Assembly (NCBI GenBank): GCA_002477465.1
Contig: DLPV01000048.1
Location: 1 to 36,872 of the forward strand
Direction of reading: 5' to 3'
DNA from: Gammaproteobacteria bacterium UBA7449
GTDB taxonomy: Bacteria > Pseudomonadota > Gammaproteobacteria > Pseudomonadales > Pseudohongiellaceae
Length of the DNA: 36,872 nucleotides
Position numbers and translations under genes: made by a program. A model generated the notes under the pieces. It saw nothing but the letters and a program-made list of their open reading frames with translations, was not told the DNA's origin and did not search any database. Shown one piece after another: positions 15,772 through 24,613 of the stretch (the first letter of the stretch is position 1; each line of letters opens with the position of its first letter).

Positions 15772-17037
15772 CTAATCGCCTGGCTGCTCCACTGCTTCTT
15801 TCGCAGCCTCATCTTCTAGCACCTCAAAAGAAAGTCCCGCATAGCTGCTTAAGCGCTTATAGAGTGCGTCATTAAATGTCGAACCCGGCGTCCAAAATCC
15901 CCCGGGCACTTTGTTCTTGTCAACGTCACGGTGCAAACTAATTGCTGCCTGAGACAACATCTTGGCTGTGGAACCGTAACCGGGATCACGATCACCGGTA
16001 ACTTTCACCCGAATTTCGTCTCCAGTGTCAGTTTTGCCGAAAAACCGTAGATCGTAGAACCCTTCCTGTTGTTCCTTAAGGCTGGGCCCTTCTCCGGGTT
16101 TGGGCAGAAAGAACTTGAGGGCAAACCAACGCAAAGGGGGCACAGCCAACACCAGGCTAAACAGCCGACCCCCGGATTTCATGCGTTTGGCAAGCTTTCG
16201 ACCGTTAACGCCATCGCCGGCAAGAGTGCCTTCATCATAACGAAATTCAGTGCCATAACGTTCCTGCAGCAAGGCGTTGCTGCGCAACACCACACGGGAG
16301 TTTACCGCTGCCATAATGAATGGTCCGACCCAGGAACTGAAGTCTTCGTCGTACTCCATACCAATCGCCCGCTGCCTGGCACTATTGTTATGCCCTTCTG
16401 GGCAAAGCGAGTACCAGTCTCGCATTTCGGCCCGTATCTCTGGGTCTTGCGCCGCTTCTTTGAAAGCATTTACACCACTTGCGACTGTCCCGCCAGAGAA
16501 AGTGCCTTTCATCACTTTTACGCGCATCTTCACTTCTGAACAGTAAACGCCGAATTTTTTCTGCGCCTGCTCCTGCAGAAATTTGACACCAAGATCCGAA
16601 GGTAAGGAATCAAATCCACAGCAGTGCACGATTCGGGTACCGCTGGTCTTTGCCTGTTCGCTGTAATGGGAGATCATTCGTTTCATCCACTGGGATTCGC
16701 CAGTAATGTCGCAGTAGTCGGTTCCAGTGTTGACACAAGCCTTTACCAGCGCCTCACCGTAAATGGCATACGGCCCAACAGTGGAAATTATGACCTCTGT
16801 ACGCTCGCACATGGCCATTAATGCAGCATCATCAAAGGAATCTGCAATAACGACGGGAATCGAAACAGACTTCTCCCCTAACTCAGCACGCAGCTGCTCG
16901 AGCTTGTCCTGGGAGCGCGCTGCCATGGCCCAGGTGAAGTTTGGTTCAGTATGCTCTTCCAGCAGGTAGCGGCAGATTATTTGGCCGACGAAACTGGTGG
17001 CACCGAACACGATCATGTCCAGTTCTTTATTTACCAT
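15772..17037 (-). CDS. Saccharopine dehydrogenase-like NAD(P)-binding reductase
   Basis: A 421-residue protein of the saccharopine dehydrogenase / trans-acting enoyl reductase superfamily. The N-terminal Rossmann motif is DMIVFGATSFVGQ, followed by AARSQDKLEQL and VISTVGPYAIYGEALVKAC, then TDYCDITGE and VHCCGFDSLPSDLG, all typical of this family. Members reduce lipid or polyketide intermediates or have no known substrate, and true lysine metabolism is unlikely. ATG 17037 is preferred to a TTG seven codons upstream: GAGAGGA precedes it and the Rossmann fold starts soon after. It begins 25 bases after the ctaA stop on the same strand, so the two are probably co-transcribed. Confidence 0.85.
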   Translation of the reverse strand: MVNKELDMIVFGATSFVGQIICRYLLEEHTEPNFTWAMAARSQDKLEQLRAELGEKSVSIPVVIADSFDDAALMAMCERTEVIISTVGPYAIYGEALVKACVNTGTDYCDITGESQWMKRMISHYSEQAKTSGTRIVHCCGFDSLPSDLGVKFLQEQAQKKFGVYCSEVKMRVKVMKGTFSGGTVASGVNAFKEAAQDPEIRAEMRDWYSLCPEGHNNSARQRAIGMEYDEDFSSWVGPFIMAAVNSRVVLRSNALLQERYGTEFRYDEGTLAGDGVNGRKLAKRMKSGGRLFSLVLAVPPLRWFALKFFLPKPGEGPSLKEQQEGFYDLRFFGKTDTGDEIRVKVTGDRDPGYGSTAKMLSQAAISLHRDVDKNKVPGGFWTPGSTFNDALYKRLSSYAGLSFEVLEDEAAKEAVEQPGD

Positions 17038-17061
17038 CGCGGTAAGTCCTCTCTGCAAGGG

Positions 17062-18108
17062 TCAGGTCGCCGTCGCAATTTGCACTGGTTTAACTACCCT
17101 ATGGGTAGCCTCGGATGACGCCAGCAAAACGCTATCGCGAGAGTGTCGATAACTCATCCAGATAAGGAACTGCAGGCCAAATAGCAGGGTCGCAGCCAGC
17201 AGGTGGGTGGGCTGCACAAAGGCAGGCATGCCGAGATGGCCCAAAGTTGCCCCGGAAATCACCGAAAGACCAATGACAGCGATCATCGCAAACGTCAGTC
17301 TGGTCAAGGAATGTAACCATCCAAGGGAATTAACCAGCAGGCGGGCCAACCAAAGGTTTGCGAACAGTACCAGTGCAGAGAAACTGCGATGGACATAGAA
17401 AAACCATGGCATGGCCTCTATCCAACTGGAACGCAGCTCATCACCCTGGGCATCTTGAATCAGGTCTGTCATTTCACGCACCTGAGTACCCATAGCTACC
17501 TGCATAATAGTCATGCCAAGCACGATGTATAGCCATTTTTTAAATCTCGGGTCAATGGCAAGCACCGGTTGAGTTGCCATTATCTGACGCCTTGATTGCG
17601 CCAGTGCAAACAGCAGGGTCGCGACTATGGCCAGCGCCATCAGCATATGCAGGGTGATCATGCCGGGTTGCAAATTTGAGCTCACTACCCGAGACCCCAG
17701 CCAGCCCTGAAATCCAACCATCAGAAAAGCCATAACTGAAGCGGTTGTGATTGAAACATCCAGCCTGCGCAATGGCATGGACACACAAGCCGTCGCGAAA
17801 ATTAGTAAGCCGATTGTCACACCTAACAGTCGGTTGAGGTATTCTGTCCAGGTTTTGACCACATTAAAGCGGGTATCTCTGTAGCCAAGTTCGGCATAGA
17901 CTTCTTGATAGTTCGCAGGCAATTGAGATTCTGCAGTCGGCGGAACCCACTGACCAAAGCAAGTGGGCCAATCCGGGCAACCCATACCCGCACCAGAAGC
18001 GCGAACGCTTGCGCCTACCAGTATCAAAAAATAAACAGCAGCCAGGGTTAAGGTAGCAAGCCCCCGAAATCGTCGCAGTGATTCATCAGTAGCGGGTTGA
18101 GTAGTCAT
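17062..18108 (-). CDS. ctaA: Heme A synthase (CtaA/COX15)
   Basis: A 348-residue, eight-helix inner-membrane enzyme that oxidises the C8 methyl of heme O to make heme A for aa3-type oxidase. The extracytoplasmic loop has GAGMGCPDWPTC (Cys44, Cys50). The catalytic Glu appears in WTEYLNRLLG (Glu89), but the usual heme-ligand His three residues later is Asn92. The other three ligands fit His154 (TLHMLMAL), His240 (YVHRSFS) and His302 (QPTHLLAA), with spacings 62, 86 and 62 that match the two-fold repeat. No ctaB, surf1 or cox genes are in the window. It is followed by the reductase gene. Confidence 0.92.
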   Translation of the reverse strand: MTTQPATDESLRRFRGLATLTLAAVYFLILVGASVRASGAGMGCPDWPTCFGQWVPPTAESQLPANYQEVYAELGYRDTRFNVVKTWTEYLNRLLGVTIGLLIFATACVSMPLRRLDVSITTASVMAFLMVGFQGWLGSRVVSSNLQPGMITLHMLMALAIVATLLFALAQSRRQIMATQPVLAIDPRFKKWLYIVLGMTIMQVAMGTQVREMTDLIQDAQGDELRSSWIEAMPWFFYVHRSFSALVLFANLWLARLLVNSLGWLHSLTRLTFAMIAVIGLSVISGATLGHLGMPAFVQPTHLLAATLLFGLQFLIWMSYRHSRDSVLLASSEATHRVVKPVQIATAT

Positions 18109-18162
18109 AGTCCAGGTCTAACAAGAATGCGTTTGTAATTTCAAGTCGCCAGAATTGCGCGC

Positions 18163-19353
18163 TTACTTCCGGAGAGCTTGAAGCAGGGCGACAGAGGCAT
18201 ATCCATCCATTGGCAGACCTGCACTTTGTTGATACGCGCGGATTGCAGCTCTGGTTTGCCTTCCTACCCTGCCATCAGGCTCACCGGAATCAAATCCATT
18301 GCGATTAAGCAGTTCCTGGAGCTCTCGCACGTCCGCAACACTCATGGCGGTCTCGTTCTCAGGCATGCGCTGAACTGGCCCACTGCCGGCATAGCGGTCT
18401 GCAAGATGCCCGACAGTGAGAGCATAGAAAGTCGATGGATTATAGGTCATGGTGGTACGGAAGTTAGCGTAGCCGAGAAAGGCAGGCCCCTGCGCGCCAG
18501 CTGGAAGAATCACCGAAGCTTCCATGCCCGCAGCAACGGGTATAGGCGCTCCATTAAGCTGCGTGACCCCAAGGTCACGCCATTCCTGCAGCGGCTTGCG
18601 GGTCGAGGTGCCCGTCAAGCTAAAATCGAAGTCTTCCGTTAGCAGCACTTCCCTGCCCCAGCGTTCATCACCGCGCCAGCCAGACTGCGACAAAAAGTTT
18701 GCCGCTGAGTGAAATATGTCTGGCAAGCTGTTCCAGATATCAATGCGCCCGTCCCGATCACCATCTATACCATACTGATAAAAGATGTTCGGCATGAACT
18801 GCAGCTGGCCCATGGCGCCGGCCCATGATCCACTCATACGCTCAGCCTGTATGTGGCCGTCATCGATAATTTGGAGAGCCGTCAATAGCTGCCTGCGAAA
18901 GAAATCGGCGCGCCGCGGGTCAAAAGCGAGGGTAGCAAGCGCCTCAAGCACTGAAAATCCGCCGGTTGATCTCCCGTAATTGCTCTCTACTGCCCAGAAA
19001 GCCACGAGATAATGCGGTTGAACACCGTAACGTTGCCGAACTTGCTCCAGCAAGACGCTGTGCTGCTGTAACAGACTCTGCCCACGCGCCACCTGGTTAG
19101 GTGTCACTCTCAGACCGAGATAGCGGGTAAAGGTCTGCACAAACTCGGGCTGGCTACTATCCAGCTCCATCACGCGCTCTAGCGGCTGCAGGTTGTCTAG
19201 CTCCCGCAGGGTCGCTTCGCTGATGCCGAGTTCGCGTGCTTCGGCTCGAAGCTCAGCCAACCAATCCGCAAAGCTTTGCTCATTCTCCTGCGCCAATAGT
19301 GCCGGCACGAACAGAGACAGAACTAGGGGAAGTACTCTTAGGATTAAGCGCAT
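18163..19353 (-). CDS. Lytic murein transglycosylase (MltB-type) with peptidoglycan-binding domain
   Basis: A 396-residue periplasmic enzyme with a signal peptide (1-21, ending ALLAQ). The SLT_2 catalytic domain spans about 30-310, with Glu123 in AFWAVESNYGRSTGGF as the acid/base, and GAMGQLQFMPNIFYQYGIDGD as the second signature. The C-terminal about 65 residues are a PG_binding_1 module (ELQELLNRNGFDSGEPDGRVG). It cleaves peptidoglycan to 1,6-anhydromuramyl products. There is no lipobox, so it is a soluble form rather than a lipoprotein MltB. It ends 54 bases before the ctaA start. Confidence 0.93.
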   Translation of the reverse strand: MRLILRVLPLVLSLFVPALLAQENEQSFADWLAELRAEARELGISEATLRELDNLQPLERVMELDSSQPEFVQTFTRYLGLRVTPNQVARGQSLLQQHSVLLEQVRQRYGVQPHYLVAFWAVESNYGRSTGGFSVLEALATLAFDPRRADFFRRQLLTALQIIDDGHIQAERMSGSWAGAMGQLQFMPNIFYQYGIDGDRDGRIDIWNSLPDIFHSAANFLSQSGWRGDERWGREVLLTEDFDFSLTGTSTRKPLQEWRDLGVTQLNGAPIPVAAGMEASVILPAGAQGPAFLGYANFRTTMTYNPSTFYALTVGHLADRYAGSGPVQRMPENETAMSVADVRELQELLNRNGFDSGEPDGRVGRQTRAAIRAYQQSAGLPMDGYASVALLQALRK

Positions 19354-19441
19354 CTGTTAATGATAGCGAAAATACGCCCGGAATAGAATCTCAAGTCGGT
19401 ATCCTGAGCAGACAGATTGGCAATTCAGACAGCGGGCTGAT

Positions 19442-19804
19442 TCAGGTAGCCATCTTATTAATAAACTCTGTAACCCGGCGTTCGTCAGAATCAGAGAGCG
19501 CAATGAAATTTAAGCCGAGGTTGTAGTTATCCTGGCTCAGACGCCTGAAATAAGGCTCATTACAAACGGATTTTACTCGCTCTCTGCCAGCAGCTTCCAG
19601 CTCAAACTCCAATTCAAAATTTGGAAACAAACCTGAAACTGATTTCGCTCGGGATAGTTGTTCAATTAGATTGTGCTGGCATTCAATCTGAATCCCTGAC
19701 GGTGAGATATTCATTAGGGTGCCACTTCGAACTATTCCTGACAACTTAAGATTAGCGTCACCAAGGATTGGCACGCGAGGGTAATTTCTCCGTTCGTTAG
19801 CCAT
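19442..19804 (-). CDS. PilZ-domain protein
   Basis: A 120-residue single-domain protein that should bind cyclic di-GMP. RxxxR is present as RNYPR (Arg6, Arg10) and the second motif NxSxxG as NISPSG (32-37). The remainder, ending LGLNFIALSDSDERRVTEFI, has the usual final strand and helix. The target process (motility, exopolysaccharide) is not shown by context: the neighbours are a transglycosylase downstream and a divergent secreted protein. Confident as a domain call. Confidence 0.9.
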   Translation of the reverse strand: MANERRNYPRVPILGDANLKLSGIVRSGTLMNISPSGIQIECQHNLIEQLSRAKSVSGLFPNFELEFELEAAGRERVKSVCNEPYFRRLSQDNYNLGLNFIALSDSDERRVTEFINKMAT

Positions 19805-20013
19805 GTTGTATCTCCGGTACTAATTTCAATCTCATTGTAGTGCGGTGAGACAATTGTCTAATTTTCTCTGCGACAAGTTATGACTTGAGCCACAGTTTTA
19901 ACAAGTACACCCACGTTTACTGCCTATAAACGTGAAGCGCGTCGCGAATTCGTGCAAGCTTCGATAGCCCTTACAAGCTTGGCAGACCGTCACTTTTTCG
20001 CTACATTTCCTGC

Positions 20014-20739
20014 ATGAGGAATTTTCCTACACCAGCCGCATGCAATCACCGTATTCGCCAGCTTGCCGCAATCCTGAGCAGCATTTGCCTGAGCCTGATC
20101 GCGCTGCAGCCAGCAGCGGCCCAGACTGTGAGGGAATACGTCGAAGCAGAAGCCCGCGAAAGCTATGACAAACTACTAAAAGAGTTCGGCGAGAACAAAA
20201 CCCTTCCTCCTGGCTATGAATTGCAGGCATTGCTGGCACTCAGCCATTATCCAGAGTTGAAGTCAGTTCGAATCCGCTTCATGGTGGATGATGTCGACAT
20301 TCCTCTGTCGTCCAGACCACATTGGACGAGCATGCTGAGATCGGCACGCAATCGCACCTACCTGGTTGTCATCGACAATAATCGTGAGGGTGGTCGCAAT
20401 GCCCTGCTGCTGGAAAATCAGCCGTTCAACGCCCAGGTTGGCATCCTCGGTCATGAATTAGCCCATACGGTTTATTACCTGGATCGTTCTTTTTTTGGCA
20501 TTCTGGGCGATGCGATCTGCCAACTAGGAGACTGTCGGATACAGTTTGAGCGCGCCACTGACCGCCGCCTCATAGATTACGGCCTGGGATGGCAAAGATT
20601 TGATCACGCCCTGTACGTGCGAGGCCAAATTTATGGCAGTCGAGAAGCGGCTATGGGCAGTCAGGGCGGCGGTGGCGCATACATGAGCCCCGCGGAGTTG
20701 CTTGGCATTATGGAAGCTGATGAGCAGTACTCAGACTAA
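20014..20739 (+). CDS. Secreted HExxH protein, putative zinc metalloprotease-like
   Basis: A 241-residue protein with a signal peptide (about 1-37, ending PAAAQ). GILGHELAHTVYYLD holds HELAH at 147-151, the zincin zinc-binding motif with the catalytic Glu148. About 30 residues later FERATDRRLIDYGLG gives Glu179 or Asp183 as a possible third ligand. The overall length and the lack of a propeptide do not match a family I know. It may be a metal-binding protein without proteolysis. The ribosome site is weak. It is divergent from the PilZ gene and has no plus-strand partner. Confidence 0.7.
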   Translation: MRNFPTPAACNHRIRQLAAILSSICLSLIALQPAAAQTVREYVEAEARESYDKLLKEFGENKTLPPGYELQALLALSHYPELKSVRIRFMVDDVDIPLSSRPHWTSMLRSARNRTYLVVIDNNREGGRNALLLENQPFNAQVGILGHELAHTVYYLDRSFFGILGDAICQLGDCRIQFERATDRRLIDYGLGWQRFDHALYVRGQIYGSREAAMGSQGGGGAYMSPAELLGIMEADEQYSD

Positions 20740-20791
20740 ACAAACCGATAGGCAATCAGGCAAACAGGTTAAGCGCGGCTCATTGATTAAG

Positions 20792-20819
20792 ATTTACCGC
20801 CACCACCTGCGTGGTAAAT
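20792..20819. terminator. Hairpin downstream of the HExxH gene
   Basis: ATTTACC (20792-20798) pairs with GGTAAAT (20813-20819) around a 14-base loop. It lies 50 bases past the stop. No T run follows, so termination is uncertain. Confidence 0.3.
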
Positions 20820-20977
20820 GTATTCCAACCATTGTCAATACCATGCACAGCGCTAAGAGAAAAAATGCATGGGTTTTTCGCTCAGCTTGCGCTTGCCCAG
20901 CCGACTTAAAATTGACAGCTATGTTTCTCATCGGCTGATCGCTACCGTGCAGACCAGCATTGGACTTCAGGACAGCG

Positions 20978-21361
20978 TCAGGTAGCAGCTGCTCGCACGT
21001 GGCGAAGTTTGCCAATAATTGTTTCCATGGCTCGATCGATCAGCGGGGCTTCACTGATCACTTTAACTGTACCGTCCTTCAATTCTCTAGCCAGACCCAT
21101 TCGAGATTTCTCGATAACCTTTACACCGTGCGCATTGACGAAAATATATTTGTCGATAGTATCTATTTTGGTGTGCGGTATTAACTTGTCCAATCGGGTG
21201 GTGTAACAGAGGTATTGCTCGATATCGGTATTGCGCGCATGGGCAATCATACCTTCCATGGCGATAATAGCTTCAAGATCATCTTCCTCGATCAGTCGAA
21301 GATTTCCAAAATCCAGGGTGCTACTAATATCCAAATCCATGCGTGAACTAAATTTCACCAA
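20978..21361 (-). CDS. Second part of a split gene (DUF1631-like region)
   Basis: A 127-residue frame that opens at a GTG overlapping the upstream stop (GTGA), with no ribosome site; ATG 21340 is another option. The segment LRLIEEDDLEAIIAMEGMIAHAR, then IEQYLCYTTRLDKLIPHTKI, recalls the 'Lv.ed.Le..va...m...a' and 'eL..Ln.Rl' pattern of DUF1631 proteins, though this one is far shorter. The -1 frame at its 5' side is open only from the A8 tract onward, so it probably continues the upstream frame as one protein of about 196 residues (see the slippery site). Function unknown. Confidence 0.6.
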   Translation of the reverse strand: MVKFSSRMDLDISSTLDFGNLRLIEEDDLEAIIAMEGMIAHARNTDIEQYLCYTTRLDKLIPHTKIDTIDKYIFVNAHGVKVIEKSRMGLARELKDGTVKVISEAPLIDRAMETIIGKLRHVRAAAT

Positions 21362-21380
21362 TTCGGTGAAGTTTTTTTTC
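21355..21380 (-). other. A8 tract and hairpin at the junction of two overlapping frames
   Basis: On the minus strand the upstream frame reads AGA AAA AAA ACT and then stops at TGA (21357-21355). The A run (21379-21372) gives the heptamer A AAA AAA in the correct phase for a -1 shift. The downstream frame is closed by TAG directly before the run. TTCACC and GGTGAA immediately after the run form a 6-bp hairpin with loop GAATT. Joining here yields KKNFTELVKF. Seen from the plus strand, the same hairpin is followed by eight T and looks like a weak terminator. Confidence 0.55.
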
Positions 21381-21567
21381 TAACTGCTGCTTGAGGCAGC
21401 GCTAGCGCTATATCGCTTTCATTCAGCAGCGTTTTACCGTCGATAGCGGTACTGGTTTGATCACGCATATCCTTACAGGCGCCATCCAGCGCCTCCTCTA
21501 CAAGCGAACACAAGGCTGCACTCATGGCATCCCTCACTTCTAGAACTATGTCTTCTATCTCAGCCAA
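21355..21567 (-). CDS. First part of a split gene
   Basis: A 70-residue frame from a TTG at 21567 (AGATAGGT upstream) or ATG 21525. It is helical and acidic: EDIVLEVRDAMSAALCSLVEEALD, then KTLLNESDIALALPQAAV. It ends six codons after the A8 tract in an overlap with the next frame. A helical N-terminal part followed by the segment in the next frame gives the layout expected of one continuous protein. Alone it matches no family I know. Confidence 0.5.
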   Translation of the reverse strand: MAEIEDIVLEVRDAMSAALCSLVEEALDGACKDMRDQTSTAIDGKTLLNESDIALALPQAAVRKKTSPNW

Positions 21568-21615
21568 TTTGGCGACCTATCTCAATATTAAAAAACTGTC
21601 TTCTGCATCTTTCTG

Positions 21616-22728
21616 CTAGTCGGGAGCGCTGCCACAGCCCTCAGCTTCATTCACACAGCTGATATCCCGCACTGGCTCACCGTTAATCAAATCCCTGACC
21701 CAATCAACAAAGCGCACGCCTTCCACACTGTATTGATAAAAAATCGGGGATCCCAATATAGTATGGACATCACCACCCGCCGTGTAATGTGCGAGATCAC
21801 CCACCCGATTTTCAATTTCCAGATAATTATTTAAAAGGCGTTGCGGCAAGGAGAAACTGCCAGGGGCGTCACCAATCAGATAAGTGAAGTTTTTTTGCAC
21901 CGAGTCTTCTGCCGTATTGAATTGTGCAATCCTCAAATTGGCATTGTGATTGGCACTGGCGATGTAATAATCCTGGAACGTCAGCGTGCGGTTTGTTTCT
22001 CCGGCGTACTCGCTCCAGTCCGGCAGAATTACAGCCACATCCCAGGCTTCATGTACGCGATAAATATAGGGTGAGTCGTAGGCCCCAGCCGCATCGGCGA
22101 GCAACACTACCGGCAAATCAGAATAGTGTTCCGCTACCAGACCTGAATAAAACGAACCCCCAATTGCGCCTGCGCTGCTACCGCTAACAACCACTTTGCT
22201 CGGCGCCGTGAAGTTTTCATAAACCCAGCTCAAGACGGTTTGACTGTTGGCGTGCCCATTGTGATAAGCAGTGACTTCGATTTCAGAGCCCTCTGCATTG
22301 GTATAGGTATACTCCCTTGGCCCTGCGCCAATATGCACATCTCCATTACAGTAAGGCACAAAAACCATGGCGTAAACAGCAAAGGGATTCTCGGGATTGT
22401 CGAGATCAAAAATACCGCTGGCGAGCCCAGGGTTGTTCTGATCCATCTCTGCGAATGGTGAGTGGACGTTGGGCTGGGAACTCAAATCACAGGCTTGCCC
22501 AAACCAGCAGGCTCCACCACCATTGAAAAACACCAACAATTCCGTGTTGTCACCTGCGGGCTTGGCATAAAACTGGTACGGCGTGCCCGTTGAGCAAACG
22601 CCGTCAGTGGGGATGGCATTCCAGCTCTGACCCAGGCTGTTGAGCTCCGGCAGGCTACTCTGAGCAACAACGGAGGCCATCAGGAAGAAAGCTGATAGCA
22701 AGAGTACATACCTGAACATCTTATACAT
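21616..22728 (-). CDS. Secreted pectinacetylesterase-family hydrolase
   Basis: A 370-residue alpha/beta-hydrolase-like protein with a signal peptide (1-22, ending VVAQ). LVFFNGGGACW (65-75) is the family oxyanion-region signature, VPYCNGDVHIG (125-134) the second, and VSGSSAGAIGG holds GxSxG with Ser185 as nucleophile. GGDVHTILGSP near the C-terminus supplies the likely His. The family includes plant pectin acetylesterase and animal Notum, and bacterial members act on unknown esters. AAGGAAC precedes ATG 22728. It lies directly downstream of the PhoD region but on the opposite strand. Confidence 0.88.
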   Translation of the reverse strand: MYKMFRYVLLLSAFFLMASVVAQSSLPELNSLGQSWNAIPTDGVCSTGTPYQFYAKPAGDNTELLVFFNGGGACWFGQACDLSSQPNVHSPFAEMDQNNPGLASGIFDLDNPENPFAVYAMVFVPYCNGDVHIGAGPREYTYTNAEGSEIEVTAYHNGHANSQTVLSWVYENFTAPSKVVVSGSSAGAIGGSFYSGLVAEHYSDLPVVLLADAAGAYDSPYIYRVHEAWDVAVILPDWSEYAGETNRTLTFQDYYIASANHNANLRIAQFNTAEDSVQKNFTYLIGDAPGSFSLPQRLLNNYLEIENRVGDLAHYTAGGDVHTILGSPIFYQYSVEGVRFVDWVRDLINGEPVRDISCVNEAEGCGSAPD

Positions 22729-23007
22729 GGAGAGTTCCTTTCATGGTGTAGGAATGCTACCCCCTCAAGGTCGTGCTGTCGACTCGGAAGCCGCGTATTG
22801 CGTGACCAGAGTGGGTTTAAGGAGTGAGTCTGCTAAAGCATCTGACAAGCTCGCGCGAGAAAAGTGGACGGGTTGCTTCAGCACTCAATCTGAGACACAG
22901 CGTGACAGGCAGCCGTAATATTCTCGACATAATGGCCTTGTAACTTAATTGTTGACCCCTCAATCTGAAAGCTTAATCCCTGAAATGCAACTTCGGAGCA
23001 TATGATC

Positions 23008-24612
23008 ATGCGCGATATCAATCGTCACAGACTTTCACCGCTGCAACGTTATTTCAATGATCCGATGTCTCGGCGCAGCATATTGGGATTGGGAGCCCGA
23101 CTCACTGCCGCTTTCGCCCTTGCTGGACTGCCAGCACTCGGCCACAGCGCCACCCGCCGTCTGACCAGCCTGGGCGCTGATCCATTCACCCTTGGAGTGG
23201 CCTCAGGAGATCCAACTTCAGACGCTGTCGTGCTTTGGACGCGTCTGTCCCGAGAGGTATTGCAAAATATCGGCGCCCAAGATGACGCCCTTGAGGTCAG
23301 ATACGAGCTTGCCCGCGATCGGGATTTCAGAAACATTGCCCGCAGCGGCGCCATGGTTGCTGCACCGGAGTTAGGCCATTCTGTGCATGCTGATGTCCGT
23401 GGCCTCGATTCCGACCAGGTCTATTTTTATCGCTGGCAGATAGGCGATGTCACCAGTACCGTCGGCAGAACCAAGACGGCGGCAGATGAGGCTGCTGATA
23501 TCCAGATTTTCAATTTTGCCTTTGCGTCATGCCAGCAGTATGAGCACGGCTTTTATACCGCATACCGTCACATGGCCAATGAGGACCTCGATCTCATCGT
23601 GCACCTCGGTGATTACATCTATGAGCGAACCTGGGGACAAAACCTGGTCAGAGCCCATGAAGGTCCCGAAATTATCAATCTGAACAACTATCGGGCGCGC
23701 TACAACACCTATAAATCGGACCCAGATTTACAGGCAGCACATGCGGCCGCGCCCTGGGCGGTGACCTGGGATGATCACGAAGTGGATAATAACTATGCCG
23801 CAGATATCGCGGAAGATGACCAGACACCAGACCAACTCTTACAGCGCCGTGCTGCAGCCTATCAGGCTTTCTATGAGTTCATGCCCATTCGCTTGCCGGT
23901 TGGCAGGCAAGGTCCGAATATGCCGATTCACCGCAGATTGCGCTTTGGCAAATTGATGGAAATGAACATATTGGATACGCGCCAGTACCGCAGCGATCAG
24001 GCCTGCGGTGATGGCAGAAAACCCAGCTGCGCCGAACATCAGGACAACAGCCGTACCCTGTTGGGGCAGGCTCAGAGAGACTGGCTTTATGGCGGATTGG
24101 CAACGACCGATACCACCTGGAACGTGCTGGCACAGCAAATAATGATGGCCAGTCTACGTTCCGTTGGAGACAATGGCAAAGAGCTGTGGCCCATGGATAT
24201 CTGGGATGGCTATCCCTACGAGCGACAGCAATTACTGCAAGCCCTCAAGTCATTAGGTACGCCAAATCCGGTAGTGATGACCGGAGATATTCATTCCAAC
24301 TGGGCTGCCGATCTGAAGCTGGATTTCGATGCGCCAGGCTCAGAAACCGTTGGCAGCGAGTTTGTGGGAACATCCATCACTTCTGGTGGCGACGGCGCAG
24401 ATATGACTGAGTATGGTGCAGCCTTACTCGCTAATAATCCCCATGTGAAGTTCTACAATGCACAGCGGGGCTACGTTAAAGCCACCCTGACCCCCTCGCT
24501 TTGGCAATCTGACTACAAGGTTGTCCCCAGCGTAACAACTGCGAATGCACCTATCTCAACGCGAAAGACCTTTGTGGTTGAAGCGGGTAATCCTGGTGTT
24601 CAGGAAGCCTGA
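23008..24612 (+). CDS. PhoD-family alkaline phosphatase, Tat-exported
   Basis: A 534-residue phosphodiesterase/phosphomonoesterase of the PhoD family. The N-terminus has a Tat signal, SRRSILG (21-27), followed by a hydrophobic segment to about residue 48. The Ig-like N domain begins DPFTLGVASGDPTSDAVVLW. Metal ligands are visible in HLGDYIYE, WDDHEVDNNY and VMTGDIHSNW. ATG 23008 is chosen over ATG 23002 because GGAG at 22995 is nine bases before it and only three before the other. The next gene starts one base after its stop, so the two are translationally coupled. Induction by phosphate limitation is likely, but no Pho box was seen. Confidence 0.92.
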   Translation: MRDINRHRLSPLQRYFNDPMSRRSILGLGARLTAAFALAGLPALGHSATRRLTSLGADPFTLGVASGDPTSDAVVLWTRLSREVLQNIGAQDDALEVRYELARDRDFRNIARSGAMVAAPELGHSVHADVRGLDSDQVYFYRWQIGDVTSTVGRTKTAADEAADIQIFNFAFASCQQYEHGFYTAYRHMANEDLDLIVHLGDYIYERTWGQNLVRAHEGPEIINLNNYRARYNTYKSDPDLQAAHAAAPWAVTWDDHEVDNNYAADIAEDDQTPDQLLQRRAAAYQAFYEFMPIRLPVGRQGPNMPIHRRLRFGKLMEMNILDTRQYRSDQACGDGRKPSCAEHQDNSRTLLGQAQRDWLYGGLATTDTTWNVLAQQIMMASLRSVGDNGKELWPMDIWDGYPYERQQLLQALKSLGTPNPVVMTGDIHSNWAADLKLDFDAPGSETVGSEFVGTSITSGGDGADMTEYGAALLANNPHVKFYNAQRGYVKATLTPSLWQSDYKVVPSVTTANAPISTRKTFVVEAGNPGVQEA

Positions 24613-24613
24613 C

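Noticed and set aside
16069..16539. 156-codon plus-strand frame opposite the reductase
   Set aside because: Antisense to a clear family protein; low-complexity composition and no motif.
21368..21371. Plus-strand intrinsic terminator made of the hairpin and T8 at the split gene
   Set aside because: The stem has only six pairs and the nearest plus-strand gene ends over 600 bases upstream; the same bases are better explained as coding sequence with an A8 tract on the other strand.
24545..24613. 23-codon N-terminal extension of the PHP protein inside phoD
   Set aside because: It would remove the clean signal peptide start at ATG 24614, which has an AGGA site and sits one base after the phoD stop.
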